From: Desulfogranum mediterraneum DSM 13871 | GTDB lineage: Bacteria; Desulfobacterota; Desulfobulbia; Desulfobulbales; Desulfobulbaceae | Direction of reading: 5' to 3' | DNA: 64,000 nucleotides | NCBI RefSeq assembly: GCF_000429965.1 | Contig: NZ_AUCW01000023.1 | Location: forward strand, 27,970 to 91,969 | Shown here: piece by piece, positions 29,268 to 37,568 of the stretch | Numbering within the stretch: position 1 is the stretch's first letter | Layout: every line of letters begins with the position of its first letter | Position numbers and translations under genes: made by a program | Notes under the pieces: generated by a model | Told to the model about the DNA's origin: nothing | Database searches by the model: none | Seen by the model: the letters and a program-made list of their open reading frames with translations, nothing else

Positions 29268-30176
29268 ATGTTCAATGGATTCCAGGCGGCTTTCCAGGTA
29301 GTCACCCTTATGGTTATCCTCCTTGTCGCTGCCTCCTGGGCTGGTGCCGGCCTTGAAGGAGATCCTGGGCGGCAGAAGACCTTCATTCTTGCCAAGGTGG
29401 GGGATAATCCCAAAAAGGTCTACCCCAGGCTCAAGCCCCTGGCCGTCTACCTGGCCTCTCGGCTTACGGATCAGGGCATTGTCCGGGGCGATGTCATGGT
29501 GGCCCCGGATAATCAGACCATGGTTTCCTGGCTGCGTCAGGGCAGGGTGGATCTGGTCACGGAAACGCCCTTTTCTGCAGTTTATTTTCAGGAACGGGCC
29601 AAGGCCATTCCTGTTGCCAGGGGCTGGCGCAGAGGGGTGCCCAGCTATCACTCTATCATCTTTGTCCACAAAGAGAGTCTGATCCAGGAACCGGCAGACC
29701 TGGTAGGAAGGGTCATCGCCTTTGAAGACAGGGGATCCACTTCAGCCTATTACCTCCCTGCTGCCGACTTGATCAGCCAAGGCTATGCGATGGCGTATCT
29801 CTCCTCTGTGAGAGAAGAGGCGCCTGCAGAGAAGGTCGGCTATGTCTTTTCCGGTGAGGAAATCAACTCCACCACCTGGGTGCACAAGAAGCTGGTTGCC
29901 GCTGCTGCCTTGAGCAACCTGGATTGGGAATCCGATGAAGCGGCTCCCCAAGGCATGAAAGGTGATTTACGGATCATCTATCGTACCCCGGATTTTCCCC
30001 GCTCGGTTGAGCGATTAGGAGCAGAGTTGTATCGTGCTCATAGCGTTCCGGAAGGCCTGGCGGCAATGAAGCGCTATAAGAACACCACCAGGTTCGATCC
30101 GGTCGATGAGGCTACCCGTCAGTCCCTGGAGTCCGCGAGGGTGTTATATACAGTCGTCAGGGAACACCTTGAGTAG
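29268..30176 (+). CDS. PhnD-like periplasmic substrate-binding protein
   Basis: A 302-residue protein of the phosphate/phosphite/phosphonate-binding (PhnD/type 2 periplasmic binding) superfamily. A signal sequence covers residues 1-27. Family-typical blocks are VGDNPKKVYPRLKPLAVYLASRL, then DLVTETPFSAVYF and VIAFEDRGSTSAYYLP. AGGAGGGAGG precedes the start. No transporter subunits follow; instead the stop codon is three bases from the start of a membrane GGDEF-EAL protein, so it more probably presents a ligand to that sensor than to a permease (inference). Confidence 0.85.
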   Translation: MFNGFQAAFQVVTLMVILLVAASWAGAGLEGDPGRQKTFILAKVGDNPKKVYPRLKPLAVYLASRLTDQGIVRGDVMVAPDNQTMVSWLRQGRVDLVTETPFSAVYFQERAKAIPVARGWRRGVPSYHSIIFVHKESLIQEPADLVGRVIAFEDRGSTSAYYLPAADLISQGYAMAYLSSVREEAPAEKVGYVFSGEEINSTTWVHKKLVAAAALSNLDWESDEAAPQGMKGDLRIIYRTPDFPRSVERLGAELYRAHSVPEGLAAMKRYKNTTRFDPVDEATRQSLESARVLYTVVREHLE

Positions 30177-30179
30177 GCT

Positions 30180-32414
30180 ATGCGCTTGAATCTGCAGGCC
30201 AAATATCAACTTTCCATCTCCATTATTCTGACCCTTTCCATCGTCTTGCTTGCCCTCCTGCTGCTCTGGTACGGCAAGCAGGCTTCCGTGGAGGTCCGAA
30301 CGGCCAGTGCCGATCTGATGCGCCATGAAATGATGGTCCAGGTCGAAGAGCGCGCTCTTTCCCTGGTGCGAGCCTTGTCCAGTAACCTGGTCAACCCCCT
30401 CTACAGTTACCGGATAGAATCGATCTACCGTTTGCTTGCAAACGCCCTGAAAAATAACGATGTGGTGGCCGTAGAGGTGTTTGACCCCCATGGGGTCATT
30501 CAGCATGACGGCACTCGCGATATCACCCGGTTCGGTGCAAAGGTGAGCAATGGGAGGATGGTTGCAGCCCTGAACCATGGCGCCTCGTATCATTCAACCC
30601 TTGAGAACGGGCGCCTCTCCCTGGCCCACGCCATCAAGATCGGCGATAAGCTCTTGGGCGGTGTCTGCCTTACCCTCTCCCTGGAGAGGGTAAGCCAAAA
30701 TATCGCTCTGATGAACAGGGAGTTAAAGGAGATCAGCCAGACCAGCAGGAACAGGCAGGTGGTGATCGCCCTGGCAGCGTCCCTGCTCTCCCTGGCTGCT
30801 GCTCTTGTTCTTGGGATGATGCTGGCGCGTTACCTGGTGTATCCGATCAGACAGCTGGTCCAGGCGACCCACTCTATCAGCGAGGGGCAGTATCATTTTA
30901 CCCTGGATCTGAAACGGAGGGATGAACTCGGAGAGTTGGCGGATTCTTTTAACGCCATGAGCCGTAGTCTGGACAGGCATCAACAGGAGGTGCATCATAT
31001 CGCCTATCATGACGCACTTACCGAGCTCCCCAACCGTTTGATGATGAAAAAGCTGCTCAACGAATCGCTGGAAACCAGCCGGAAAGAAGAATCGCTTATG
31101 GCCTTGATGTTGATCGATCTGGACAACTTCAAGGAGGTCAACGATTCACTGGGCCATGATGCCGGGGATCTGCTCTTAAAGGAGGCTGCCAGACGTATTG
31201 CCGATGAGGTCCGAAATCAGCAGGACCTGGTCATGAGAGGGGAACTGCCCCATGATCGGGTCGAGCAACAGATGGTCAGCCGGCTGGGAGGGGACGAGTT
31301 TACCGTTATTGCCGTCGACCTGAGCGTTCAAAAAGATGCGGCCGCCATTGCCAGGCGAATTATTCAAGCCTTAAGGAGACCTTTTGTCATTCAAGAGCAA
31401 GTTGTGGGCATCGGGGCCAGTATCGGTATTACGCTCGCGCCCCTGGACGGAGAGAGCGCAGAGGTGTTGATCAAGAATGCCGATCTGGCCATGTATCAGG
31501 CAAAGTATAAGGGAAAAAACACCTTTGCCTTTTATGATCAGGAAATGACCAGGGAGATCGAGAAATTTTCCAGGGTAAAGCAGGAGCTTGGGGCGGCTTT
31601 CGAGCATGCAGAGTTCGAGTTGTATCTCCAGCCCCAGGTTCGGCTGGACACCGGCAGGGTGGTCGGCAGCGAGGCCCTGATTCGCTGGAACCATCCTGAA
31701 CGGGGGCTGGTCTTGCCTGGTGAATTCGTGCAGGTGGCCGAGGAGACCGGCCTGATCGCTCAGATGGATGATTGGGTCTTGGAGTCGGCCTGCAGCATGG
31801 TGCGGTATCTTGAGCAGCGGTTGAACTCTTCCTTCTACCTCGCCGTGAACCTCTCTTCACAACAGCTCACAGACAAGAGATTGCCGCGAAAACTGCAGCG
31901 GCTGCTTGGGAACTATAAGATATCGTCAGGGTCTCTACATCTGGAAGTAACCGAAACCATGCTGATAAAAGATGAAGGCCGTGCCGCCTTGGTGCTCGAC
32001 CAGGTGGCAGCGATTGGCTGTCCCATCTGGTTGGATGATTTTGGGACAGGTTTTTCCTCCATCAGCCACTTACAGCGATTCCCCTTAACCGGGATTAAAA
32101 TTGATCGAGCCTTTATCAAGAACTTGCACGAACGCGAGCGGGACCGGCAGCTCGCCCATGCACTGATCACCCTGGCGAAAATGCTGAACCTGGAGGTAAC
32201 GGCGGAAGGGGTGGAGAGGGAAGAGCAGGCCCTGTATCTCAAGCAGTGGGAATGTCCCCTTGCCCAGGGATATTTGTATAGTCGTCCCTTGCCCCTGGAT
32301 GAGTTTAAGGCGCTGTTGCAGGGGCTGCAGGGGCTGCAGGGCCAGCCTCAATCCGAAGCGGGACGCTTGTCTGCTGCAGAAGCGGAGACTTCGGCAGAAA
32401 TTCTTCCGGTATAG
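30180..32414 (+). CDS. Membrane GGDEF-EAL protein with HAMP (c-di-GMP turnover)
   Basis: A 744-residue bifunctional signalling protein. Membrane helices near residues 8-32 and 195-220 bracket an extracytoplasmic sensor; a HAMP segment follows, then GGDEF (about 275-440) with SRLGGDEFTVI and EAL (about 455-705) with GSEALIRW and DDFGTGFSS. Both active sites look intact, so it could make or degrade c-di-GMP. The C-terminus carries a GLQGLQGQ repeat. The start is three bases after the PhnD-like gene; co-expression is certain and a receptor-coreceptor pair is likely. The NspS-MbaA pair of Vibrio cholerae (binding protein plus GGDEF-EAL) is the known parallel. Confidence 0.92.
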   Translation: MRLNLQAKYQLSISIILTLSIVLLALLLLWYGKQASVEVRTASADLMRHEMMVQVEERALSLVRALSSNLVNPLYSYRIESIYRLLANALKNNDVVAVEVFDPHGVIQHDGTRDITRFGAKVSNGRMVAALNHGASYHSTLENGRLSLAHAIKIGDKLLGGVCLTLSLERVSQNIALMNRELKEISQTSRNRQVVIALAASLLSLAAALVLGMMLARYLVYPIRQLVQATHSISEGQYHFTLDLKRRDELGELADSFNAMSRSLDRHQQEVHHIAYHDALTELPNRLMMKKLLNESLETSRKEESLMALMLIDLDNFKEVNDSLGHDAGDLLLKEAARRIADEVRNQQDLVMRGELPHDRVEQQMVSRLGGDEFTVIAVDLSVQKDAAAIARRIIQALRRPFVIQEQVVGIGASIGITLAPLDGESAEVLIKNADLAMYQAKYKGKNTFAFYDQEMTREIEKFSRVKQELGAAFEHAEFELYLQPQVRLDTGRVVGSEALIRWNHPERGLVLPGEFVQVAEETGLIAQMDDWVLESACSMVRYLEQRLNSSFYLAVNLSSQQLTDKRLPRKLQRLLGNYKISSGSLHLEVTETMLIKDEGRAALVLDQVAAIGCPIWLDDFGTGFSSISHLQRFPLTGIKIDRAFIKNLHERERDRQLAHALITLAKMLNLEVTAEGVEREEQALYLKQWECPLAQGYLYSRPLPLDEFKALLQGLQGLQGQPQSEAGRLSAAEAETSAEILPV

Positions 32415-32430
32415 GGAGAGGACCGGCTCA

Positions 32431-33117
32431 TCAGGGGGGGATGGGAAAGGGACAGGTCTGGTTTTTTCGTTTTCGAATAAACACCATCTGCTGGCGCTCC
32501 AACCGTTCCTCCTCCCCAAGCCAGGCGTACAACAGCAATGCCGGTTGATGCTGGGAAACGGTGATGCGATGGGTATGTGCCGGCGGGTTGAAGATCATTG
32601 AGCCGACAGCGTAGACGCCCTGATGGTTTTCTGAGACGCTCCCGGAAAGGCAGAGGTAACTTTCGGTGATCCCATCATGGGCATGAGCCGGGTAGACGCA
32701 GCCAGGAGCAAAGAGGACGATACCGAGGATGACCTCTTTTGCAGGTATGGGGCCCTGGGGGCCGCAGAACTGAGCATAGGCAAATTTTTTTTCCAGGCCG
32801 CGGGGCACTTTTTCATACCCATACTGCCAATGCAGACGGGTATGGATGGCTTCAATGGCTCGGATCAGCGTGGCGTGACGCTCCCTCTTTCCCTCGTCAA
32901 GAGCCCGCCTCAGGTGGGCGGTCACCGGTTTGTCGGCGAGGCTCACCTCTTGGAGCGGTGGGTTGGCGTGGATGAGCCGGTTGAGGGCTTCCCTGACAAA
33001 GCGCTGGTGCGTACGAATGGGTTCACTTCCACCAGAGGGTTGGAAGCGATAAAGTTGGTAGCACGTCTGAAGCAGGTAGCTCCAGTCAGGGAGATCGTCG
33101 AGCCGTTGTCCACGCAT
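32431..33117 (-). CDS. Cupin-fold protein, DMSP-lyase-like (DddL/DddQ/DLL family)
   Basis: A 228-residue protein whose second half is a cupin barrel. The metal-site motif is YPAHAHDGITESYLCLSG (two His, Glu and Tyr), with a later His pair in PPAHTHRI, the arrangement found in dimethylsulfoniopropionate lyases and their DLL relatives. The preceding FCGPQGPIPAKEVILGIVL region also fits that family. Canonical lyases convert DMSP to dimethyl sulfide and acrylate. I cannot exclude a different substrate; many DLL members are untested. GAGG lies nine bases before the start. It follows the aldehyde dehydrogenase gene on the same strand after a hairpin. Confidence 0.6.
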   Translation of the reverse strand: MRGQRLDDLPDWSYLLQTCYQLYRFQPSGGSEPIRTHQRFVREALNRLIHANPPLQEVSLADKPVTAHLRRALDEGKRERHATLIRAIEAIHTRLHWQYGYEKVPRGLEKKFAYAQFCGPQGPIPAKEVILGIVLFAPGCVYPAHAHDGITESYLCLSGSVSENHQGVYAVGSMIFNPPAHTHRITVSQHQPALLLYAWLGEEERLERQQMVFIRKRKNQTCPFPIPP

Positions 33118-33152
33118 ACTCGGTACCTCTAGGGGAGGTTAGAGGATGCGGC

Positions 33153-33187
33153 TTGCCCCCAAGGTGGTGACCCATCCCTGGGGGCAA
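33153..33187. promoter_or_regulatory. Intercistronic hairpin between aldehyde dehydrogenase and cupin genes
   Basis: TTGCCCCCA and TGGGGGCAA form a perfect 9-bp stem with a 17-base loop, between the dehydrogenase stop (33212) and the cupin start (33117). No T-run is present, so it may partly terminate or stabilise the transcript. Confidence 0.5.
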
Positions 33188-33211
33188 ATTGCATTTCCTC
33201 GGGTGGGAGGC

Positions 33212-34675
33212 TTAGCGCTCAAGCCCGCCCATGCAGAGATATTTAATCTCGAGGTAGTCGTCCAGACCATACTTGGATCCTTCCCTGCCGTTGCCGGATT
33301 CCTTGACCCCGCCAAAGGGGGCGGTCTCGTTGGAGATGATCCCCTCGTTAATGCCGACGATTCCATATTCCAGGGCTTCGGAGACCCGCCAGATACGGCC
33401 GATGTCACGGGCGTAGAAGTAGGCGGCCAGGCCGAACTCGGTGTCATTGGCCATGGCAATGGCCTCTTCCTCTGTGCTAAAGGCAAACAGCGGGGCCACC
33501 GGGCCGAAGATCTCCTCCCGGTAGACCCGCATGGTCTCGTCCACCCTGGTGAGGATCGTGGGTTCGACAAAGGATCCGCCCAGGGCGGGTTGGCCGCCGC
33601 CCAGGATGACCTGGGCCCCCTTCTCCACCGCATCCTCGATGATTGCCAGCACATTTTCGGCGGCCGTCTCATCGATGAGCGGGCCGGTGGTCACCCCCTC
33701 GTCCATGCCGTTGCCCAGCACCAGGTTGCCCCCCACTGCAGCGGCGAGTTTCTCGGCAAAGGCATCGTAGATCTCCTCCTGTACCAGGATCCGGTTGGAG
33801 CAGACGCAGGTCTGGCCGGCATTGCGGTATTTGGAGGCGATGGCCCCTTCCACGGCGGCATCCAGGTCGGCATCGGCAAAGACGATAAAGGGGGCATTGC
33901 CGCCCAGTTCCATGGAGGTCTTCTTGACCGTGGCACTACAGGCGGCCATCAGCTCTTTGCCCACCGGGGTGGAGCCGGTAAAGGTCAGCTTGCGTACCAG
34001 GGGATTGGAGGTCAGCTCTTTGCCGATTTCCGGGGTCTTGCCGCCAAGGATATTGATTACCCCGGCAGGGATGCCGGCTCGTGTTGCCAACTCGGCCAGG
34101 GCCAGGGCGGAAAGCGGGGTGGCATTGGCGGGCTTGCAGACCACTGTACAGCCGACAGCCAGGGCGGGTGCGATCTTGCGGGTCAACATGGCGTTGGGAA
34201 AGTTCCAGGGGGTGATGCAGGCGACCACCCCCACGGGCTGCTTGATGCAGACCAGCCGTTTGCCCTTGTCCGGTGCCGGGATGGTATCGCCGTAGACCCG
34301 CTTGGCCTCTTCTGCAAACCACTCGATGTAGTTGGCGCCATAGGCGATTTCCCCCCTGGCCTCGGCCAGAGGCTTGCCCATCTCTGCGGTGAGGATCTTT
34401 GCCAGATCCTCCTGGTGCGCCATCAGCAGGTTGAACCAGCTGCGCAGCAGCTTTGCCCGCTCCTTGGCCGGTCGTGCCCGCCAGTCAGGGAGGGCGGCCT
34501 CTGCCGCCTCGATGGCGCGGCGGGTTTCGGCGCTCCCGCAGCGGGCGATGGCGGCTATGACCTCCCCACTTGCAGGGTTGTGTACCTCGAGGGTTTCGCC
34601 GCTGTCGGCATCGAGCCAATCACCGTTGATAAAGGCCTGGTCGTGGAGCAGGCCTGGGTCGTCTAGGTTGAACAT
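33212..34675 (-). CDS. gabD: NAD(P)-dependent succinate-semialdehyde dehydrogenase family protein
   Basis: A 487-residue aldehyde dehydrogenase. The catalytic Glu lies in MELGGNAPFIVF and the catalytic Cys in NAGQTCVCSNR; the cofactor-binding TFTGSTPVGKEL motif is present. The second Cys two residues after the catalytic one is typical of GabD-like enzymes and can form a redox switch. ATG 34675 has AGGA eight bases upstream; a longer frame to 34774 is unsupported. It oxidises succinate semialdehyde or a related aldehyde to the acid. Being between a molybdenum aldehyde oxidoreductase operon and a cupin, its physiological aldehyde is open. Confidence 0.9.
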   Translation of the reverse strand: MFNLDDPGLLHDQAFINGDWLDADSGETLEVHNPASGEVIAAIARCGSAETRRAIEAAEAALPDWRARPAKERAKLLRSWFNLLMAHQEDLAKILTAEMGKPLAEARGEIAYGANYIEWFAEEAKRVYGDTIPAPDKGKRLVCIKQPVGVVACITPWNFPNAMLTRKIAPALAVGCTVVCKPANATPLSALALAELATRAGIPAGVINILGGKTPEIGKELTSNPLVRKLTFTGSTPVGKELMAACSATVKKTSMELGGNAPFIVFADADLDAAVEGAIASKYRNAGQTCVCSNRILVQEEIYDAFAEKLAAAVGGNLVLGNGMDEGVTTGPLIDETAAENVLAIIEDAVEKGAQVILGGGQPALGGSFVEPTILTRVDETMRVYREEIFGPVAPLFAFSTEEEAIAMANDTEFGLAAYFYARDIGRIWRVSEALEYGIVGINEGIISNETAPFGGVKESGNGREGSKYGLDDYLEIKYLCMGGLER

Positions 34676-34861
34676 CTTAGGTCCTGAGTGTCTGGTTGAG
34701 AGAAGAGTGGTGATCGCCGGCTCGCACACCCTTGGAGAGGCGGGCCGGTCGGTCGCAGCTTGAACAGGGGGCATCTCTGCCTGTTTCTCTGATAATCCGC
34801 TGCTTGGAACCTGTCAATAAAAGTGTGGGTGCGGCCGGACAAAGAGCTGGGCAGAGAGTGA

Positions 34862-35458
34862 CTATCTCCCCTGGATGTTGAGCCCCCCCAGGCGGCAGCG
34901 GTCCTGATCCAGGTGGATCAGGTTGCAGCAGCCATAGCCCTGTTCCAGGCGAAAGAGGTTGGCCGGCGGCATCCCCAGCAACTGACAGAGCAAGACCCGG
35001 TTCACCCCGGCATGGGCGACCACTGCCAGATGGGCAGGGCCTGCCGCCGCTGTCCTGGTCAAGGCCGGCCAGACGCGTTGGCGCAGATCTGCAAAGCTCT
35101 CGCCTGCCGGGGGGCGGTAGCCGACCAGGTCCCTGCCCCGTGCCTCATAGGCACCGGGAAAGCGCTGCTCCACCTCCCGGACGGTCAAGCCCTCCCAGGC
35201 TCCCAGATCGATCTCTGCAAAATCCTGCTCCACCTCCTGGGGGCAGCCCAGGGTCGAGGCGAGGATTGCAGCGCTCTGGCGGCAGCGCAGCAGGGGGCTG
35301 GAGATGATCCTGTCAATGGCAGCGGAGCGCAGAGAGGAGGCCAGGGTGGCGATCTGCTCCCTGCCGCGGGCGGTGAGCCCCAGGTCCTGGCGACCGATGA
35401 AGCGGCGTGGCGAACCGGTGGCGATCTCGCCGTGGCGGATGAGGTAGATGGTGGTCAT
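34862..35458 (-). CDS. Histidine phosphatase family protein (CobC/GpmB-like)
   Basis: A 198-residue phosphoglycerate-mutase-superfamily protein. The phospho-acceptor motif is LIRHGE (residues 6-11), with Glu in FAEIDLGAWEG and the second His in VVAHAGVNR. It starts inside the stop codon of the NTP-transferase-HD gene (ATGA overlap) and ends the long mop/trs operon. In related clusters a phosphatase accompanies the molybdenum-cofactor genes; the substrate could be a nucleotide or phosphorylated pterin, but this is inference. Confidence 0.85.
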   Translation of the reverse strand: MTTIYLIRHGEIATGSPRRFIGRQDLGLTARGREQIATLASSLRSAAIDRIISSPLLRCRQSAAILASTLGCPQEVEQDFAEIDLGAWEGLTVREVEQRFPGAYEARGRDLVGYRPPAGESFADLRQRVWPALTRTAAAGPAHLAVVAHAGVNRVLLCQLLGMPPANLFRLEQGYGCCNLIHLDQDRCRLGGLNIQGR

Positions 35459-36558
35459 GGTTGCGGCGTCTCCCGGAGAATATCTTCAAGGGGACGGCAG
35501 GTCGCCTGCTCCACGGCCTGTTTGAGGCCCAGGGCATTCTCCAGCCTGGTGCGAATCGCCCGGCAGGCGGCCGGGTCTTCGCGGTAGAGATCGAGTTTCT
35601 CCTGGAAGCGCTGCTCCACCGGCATCCGTCGGGTGCCGCGCACCAGCTTGTCAGCCAGGCAGACCAGCTCTTTTTCAGCGAGCTCTGCAGCCGGGACCGG
35701 CAGGGCATCACGATGGGCGCCGATCACCTCTGCCAGCCGGCCCAGGCCGAGGGCTTGTGCCATGGCGGCCCCCCGGGCCTCGTGGTCGGGCTGGCCCTTG
35801 GCCAGATCATGGAGCAGTGCCCCGTTATAGACCAGGTCCGGATCCAGCTGAACACCGTGGCGGCCAAGTTCCCGGGCCAGCATGGTGGCGATATGGGCGA
35901 CGGCCCGGCCATGTGCCTCGCCCCGCTGGGGCATGGTCAGGGCAGCCAGGGATTCTGCCTCCAGCCGGGAGCCGGTTTCCCACTGCTCCAGGCGGCGAAC
36001 CAGGCGCTTGAAGTCCCCGGGGGTGTCTGCATCCATGAAGGCCCCATCGTCCCAGACCTGGACATCTCTGCCCTCAAAGCGGGCCAACAGCCGCTTGAGT
36101 CCGCCGCTGCCGTCATGTTCCATGATCGCAGGGATCAGCTGAGCAGGGATCAGCGGAGGGTGGCCGCGGAGCCCGTTGCGGCAGGGGTAGGCAATGGTTC
36201 GGCCGTCAAAGGCGGCCATCAGCAGCTCCAGGGTGGCCCTGCGGACCAGGGGGATATCCACCGGCAGCATGAACAGACCGTCCAGGTCGGCCATGGCAGG
36301 GACTGCCCTGCGGACCGAGGAAAACATCCCCTGGTCAAAGTCCGGGTTATAGAGCGGCTGGGCACCCTGGAGCCTGGCTTCCCTGTTCACCTCCTGCTCT
36401 CGGTGGCCGCTCACCACCACGATGCGTTCAATGCCGGCCGCCTGAAACAGCTGGACACAGTGGCGGAGCAGGGTATGGTCGCCCAAGCGCATCAGCGGCT
36501 TGAAACCCTTCATCCGGGAGGAGTAGCCCCCGGCCAGGATGACCGCGCCCAGCTTCAT
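35455..36558 (-). CDS. MobA/MocA-like nucleotidyltransferase fused to an HD domain
   Basis: A 367-residue fusion. Residues 1-195 are a nucleotidyltransferase with the signature AVILAGGYSSRMKGFKPL and the metal Asp in LPVDIP, similar to enzymes that load CTP or GTP onto molybdopterin. Residues about 205-340 are an HD phosphohydrolase-like domain (HGRAVAHI, LLHDLAKGQPDHE). The cofactor of xanthine-oxidase-family enzymes is molybdopterin cytosine dinucleotide, so a MocA-type role for the co-transcribed Mop is likely. Start overlaps the XdhC stop (ATGA). To my recollection such fusions are annotated as DVU_1551-family NTP transferases. Confidence 0.87.
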   Translation of the reverse strand: MKLGAVILAGGYSSRMKGFKPLMRLGDHTLLRHCVQLFQAAGIERIVVVSGHREQEVNREARLQGAQPLYNPDFDQGMFSSVRRAVPAMADLDGLFMLPVDIPLVRRATLELLMAAFDGRTIAYPCRNGLRGHPPLIPAQLIPAIMEHDGSGGLKRLLARFEGRDVQVWDDGAFMDADTPGDFKRLVRRLEQWETGSRLEAESLAALTMPQRGEAHGRAVAHIATMLARELGRHGVQLDPDLVYNGALLHDLAKGQPDHEARGAAMAQALGLGRLAEVIGAHRDALPVPAAELAEKELVCLADKLVRGTRRMPVEQRFQEKLDLYREDPAACRAIRTRLENALGLKQAVEQATCRPLEDILRETPQP

Positions 36559-37568
36559 CGTTTTTTTCCTGCCCGGACTTGAATCAGTTCCGCCACAATG
36601 CTCACCCCTATCTCGGCCGGGGTGTCTGAACCGATGTCCAGGCCGATGGGGCTGTAGACCCGATCCAGATCAGCCTCGGTAAAGCCGTCGGCCAGCAGGG
36701 AGGCATAGACGGCCCTGCGTTTCTTGCTGCTGCCGATCATGCCGATATATCCTGCCCCGGTGCGCAGTGCCTGGGCCAGCACGTCCCGGTCATGGATATG
36801 ACCACGGGTGACGATTACCACATAGTCATCGGTACCAAGTTCCGGAAAGCAGTGGTCAAAGTTTTCCAGCACCCGTACCTCTCGTGCCGTGGGGTAGCGC
36901 TCGCTGTTGGCAAATTCTGCGCGGTCGTCCAGGACCACCACCTCGAAACCGGCATAGGCGGCGAGATGGCCGGTGGAGAACGCCACATGACCTGCTCCGG
37001 CCAGGTGTACGGTTCCCGGGTGCACCAGTGGCTCGACAAAGAACTCCCGCTCGTTGTGGACCAGGGTAAAGGGGCTCCGCCGGCCTTTATTCAAGAGCTG
37101 CTCCCGGAGCGTCTCCGGCAGCTCGGCCGGGGCCTCGCTGCCCAGCATCATCAGCTCCGGCGGGCTATCGGCCCGGGGCAGCAGGGTCAGCAGCAGGGGA
37201 CGCGCCCCTGCCCGGTACAGCCGCCGGAGTTCCAGGAACCGCTCCAGCTCCGAGGGCTTCACCCGCTGGAGGAGGACGGTGACCGCCCCGCCGCAGACCA
37301 TGCCCTCGTCGGCTGCCGCAGAGGAGCTCAGGTTAAAATCCAGCTCCCTGTGGCTGGCCGAGTCGGCCAACAGCTTCGTGGCTGCCGCCTGGCAGGCCCC
37401 TTCCACCGAACCCCCGCCCACGCTGCCGGCAAGGCTGCCGTCAGCCAGGACCAGCATCCGTGCCCCGGAGGTTCTGGGGGCAGATCCGGCGCTGCGGACA
37501 ATGGCACCTAAGACTGCAGGTTCGCCCTGCTCAAGTGCTCCAATAAGTGTATCAAGAACATATCGCAT
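36555..37568 (-). CDS. xdhC: XdhC/CoxI family maturation factor
   Basis: A 337-residue protein with the N-terminal XdhC block (VLGAIVRSAGSAPRTSGARM, GSVGGGSVEGAC) and a C-terminal Rossmann part (HLAGAGHVAFSTGHLAAYAG and VVIVTRGHIHD). XdhC proteins bind and protect sulfurated molybdenum cofactor before insertion into xanthine-oxidase-family enzymes. GGGAG precedes the ATG, which lies 17 bases inside the CoA-ligase gene. This role matches the Mop gene at the head of the operon. Confidence 0.93.
   Translation of the reverse strand: MRYVLDTLIGALEQGEPAVLGAIVRSAGSAPRTSGARMLVLADGSLAGSVGGGSVEGACQAAATKLLADSASHRELDFNLSSSAAADEGMVCGGAVTVLLQRVKPSELERFLELRRLYRAGARPLLLTLLPRADSPPELMMLGSEAPAELPETLREQLLNKGRRSPFTLVHNEREFFVEPLVHPGTVHLAGAGHVAFSTGHLAAYAGFEVVVLDDRAEFANSERYPTAREVRVLENFDHCFPELGTDDYVVIVTRGHIHDRDVLAQALRTGAGYIGMIGSSKKRRAVYASLLADGFTEADLDRVYSPIGLDIGSDTPAEIGVSIVAELIQVRAGKKR

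Noticed and set aside
33146..34666. 506-codon plus-strand frame antisense to the aldehyde dehydrogenase
   Set aside because: The minus-strand protein has complete family motifs; the antisense frame shows none.
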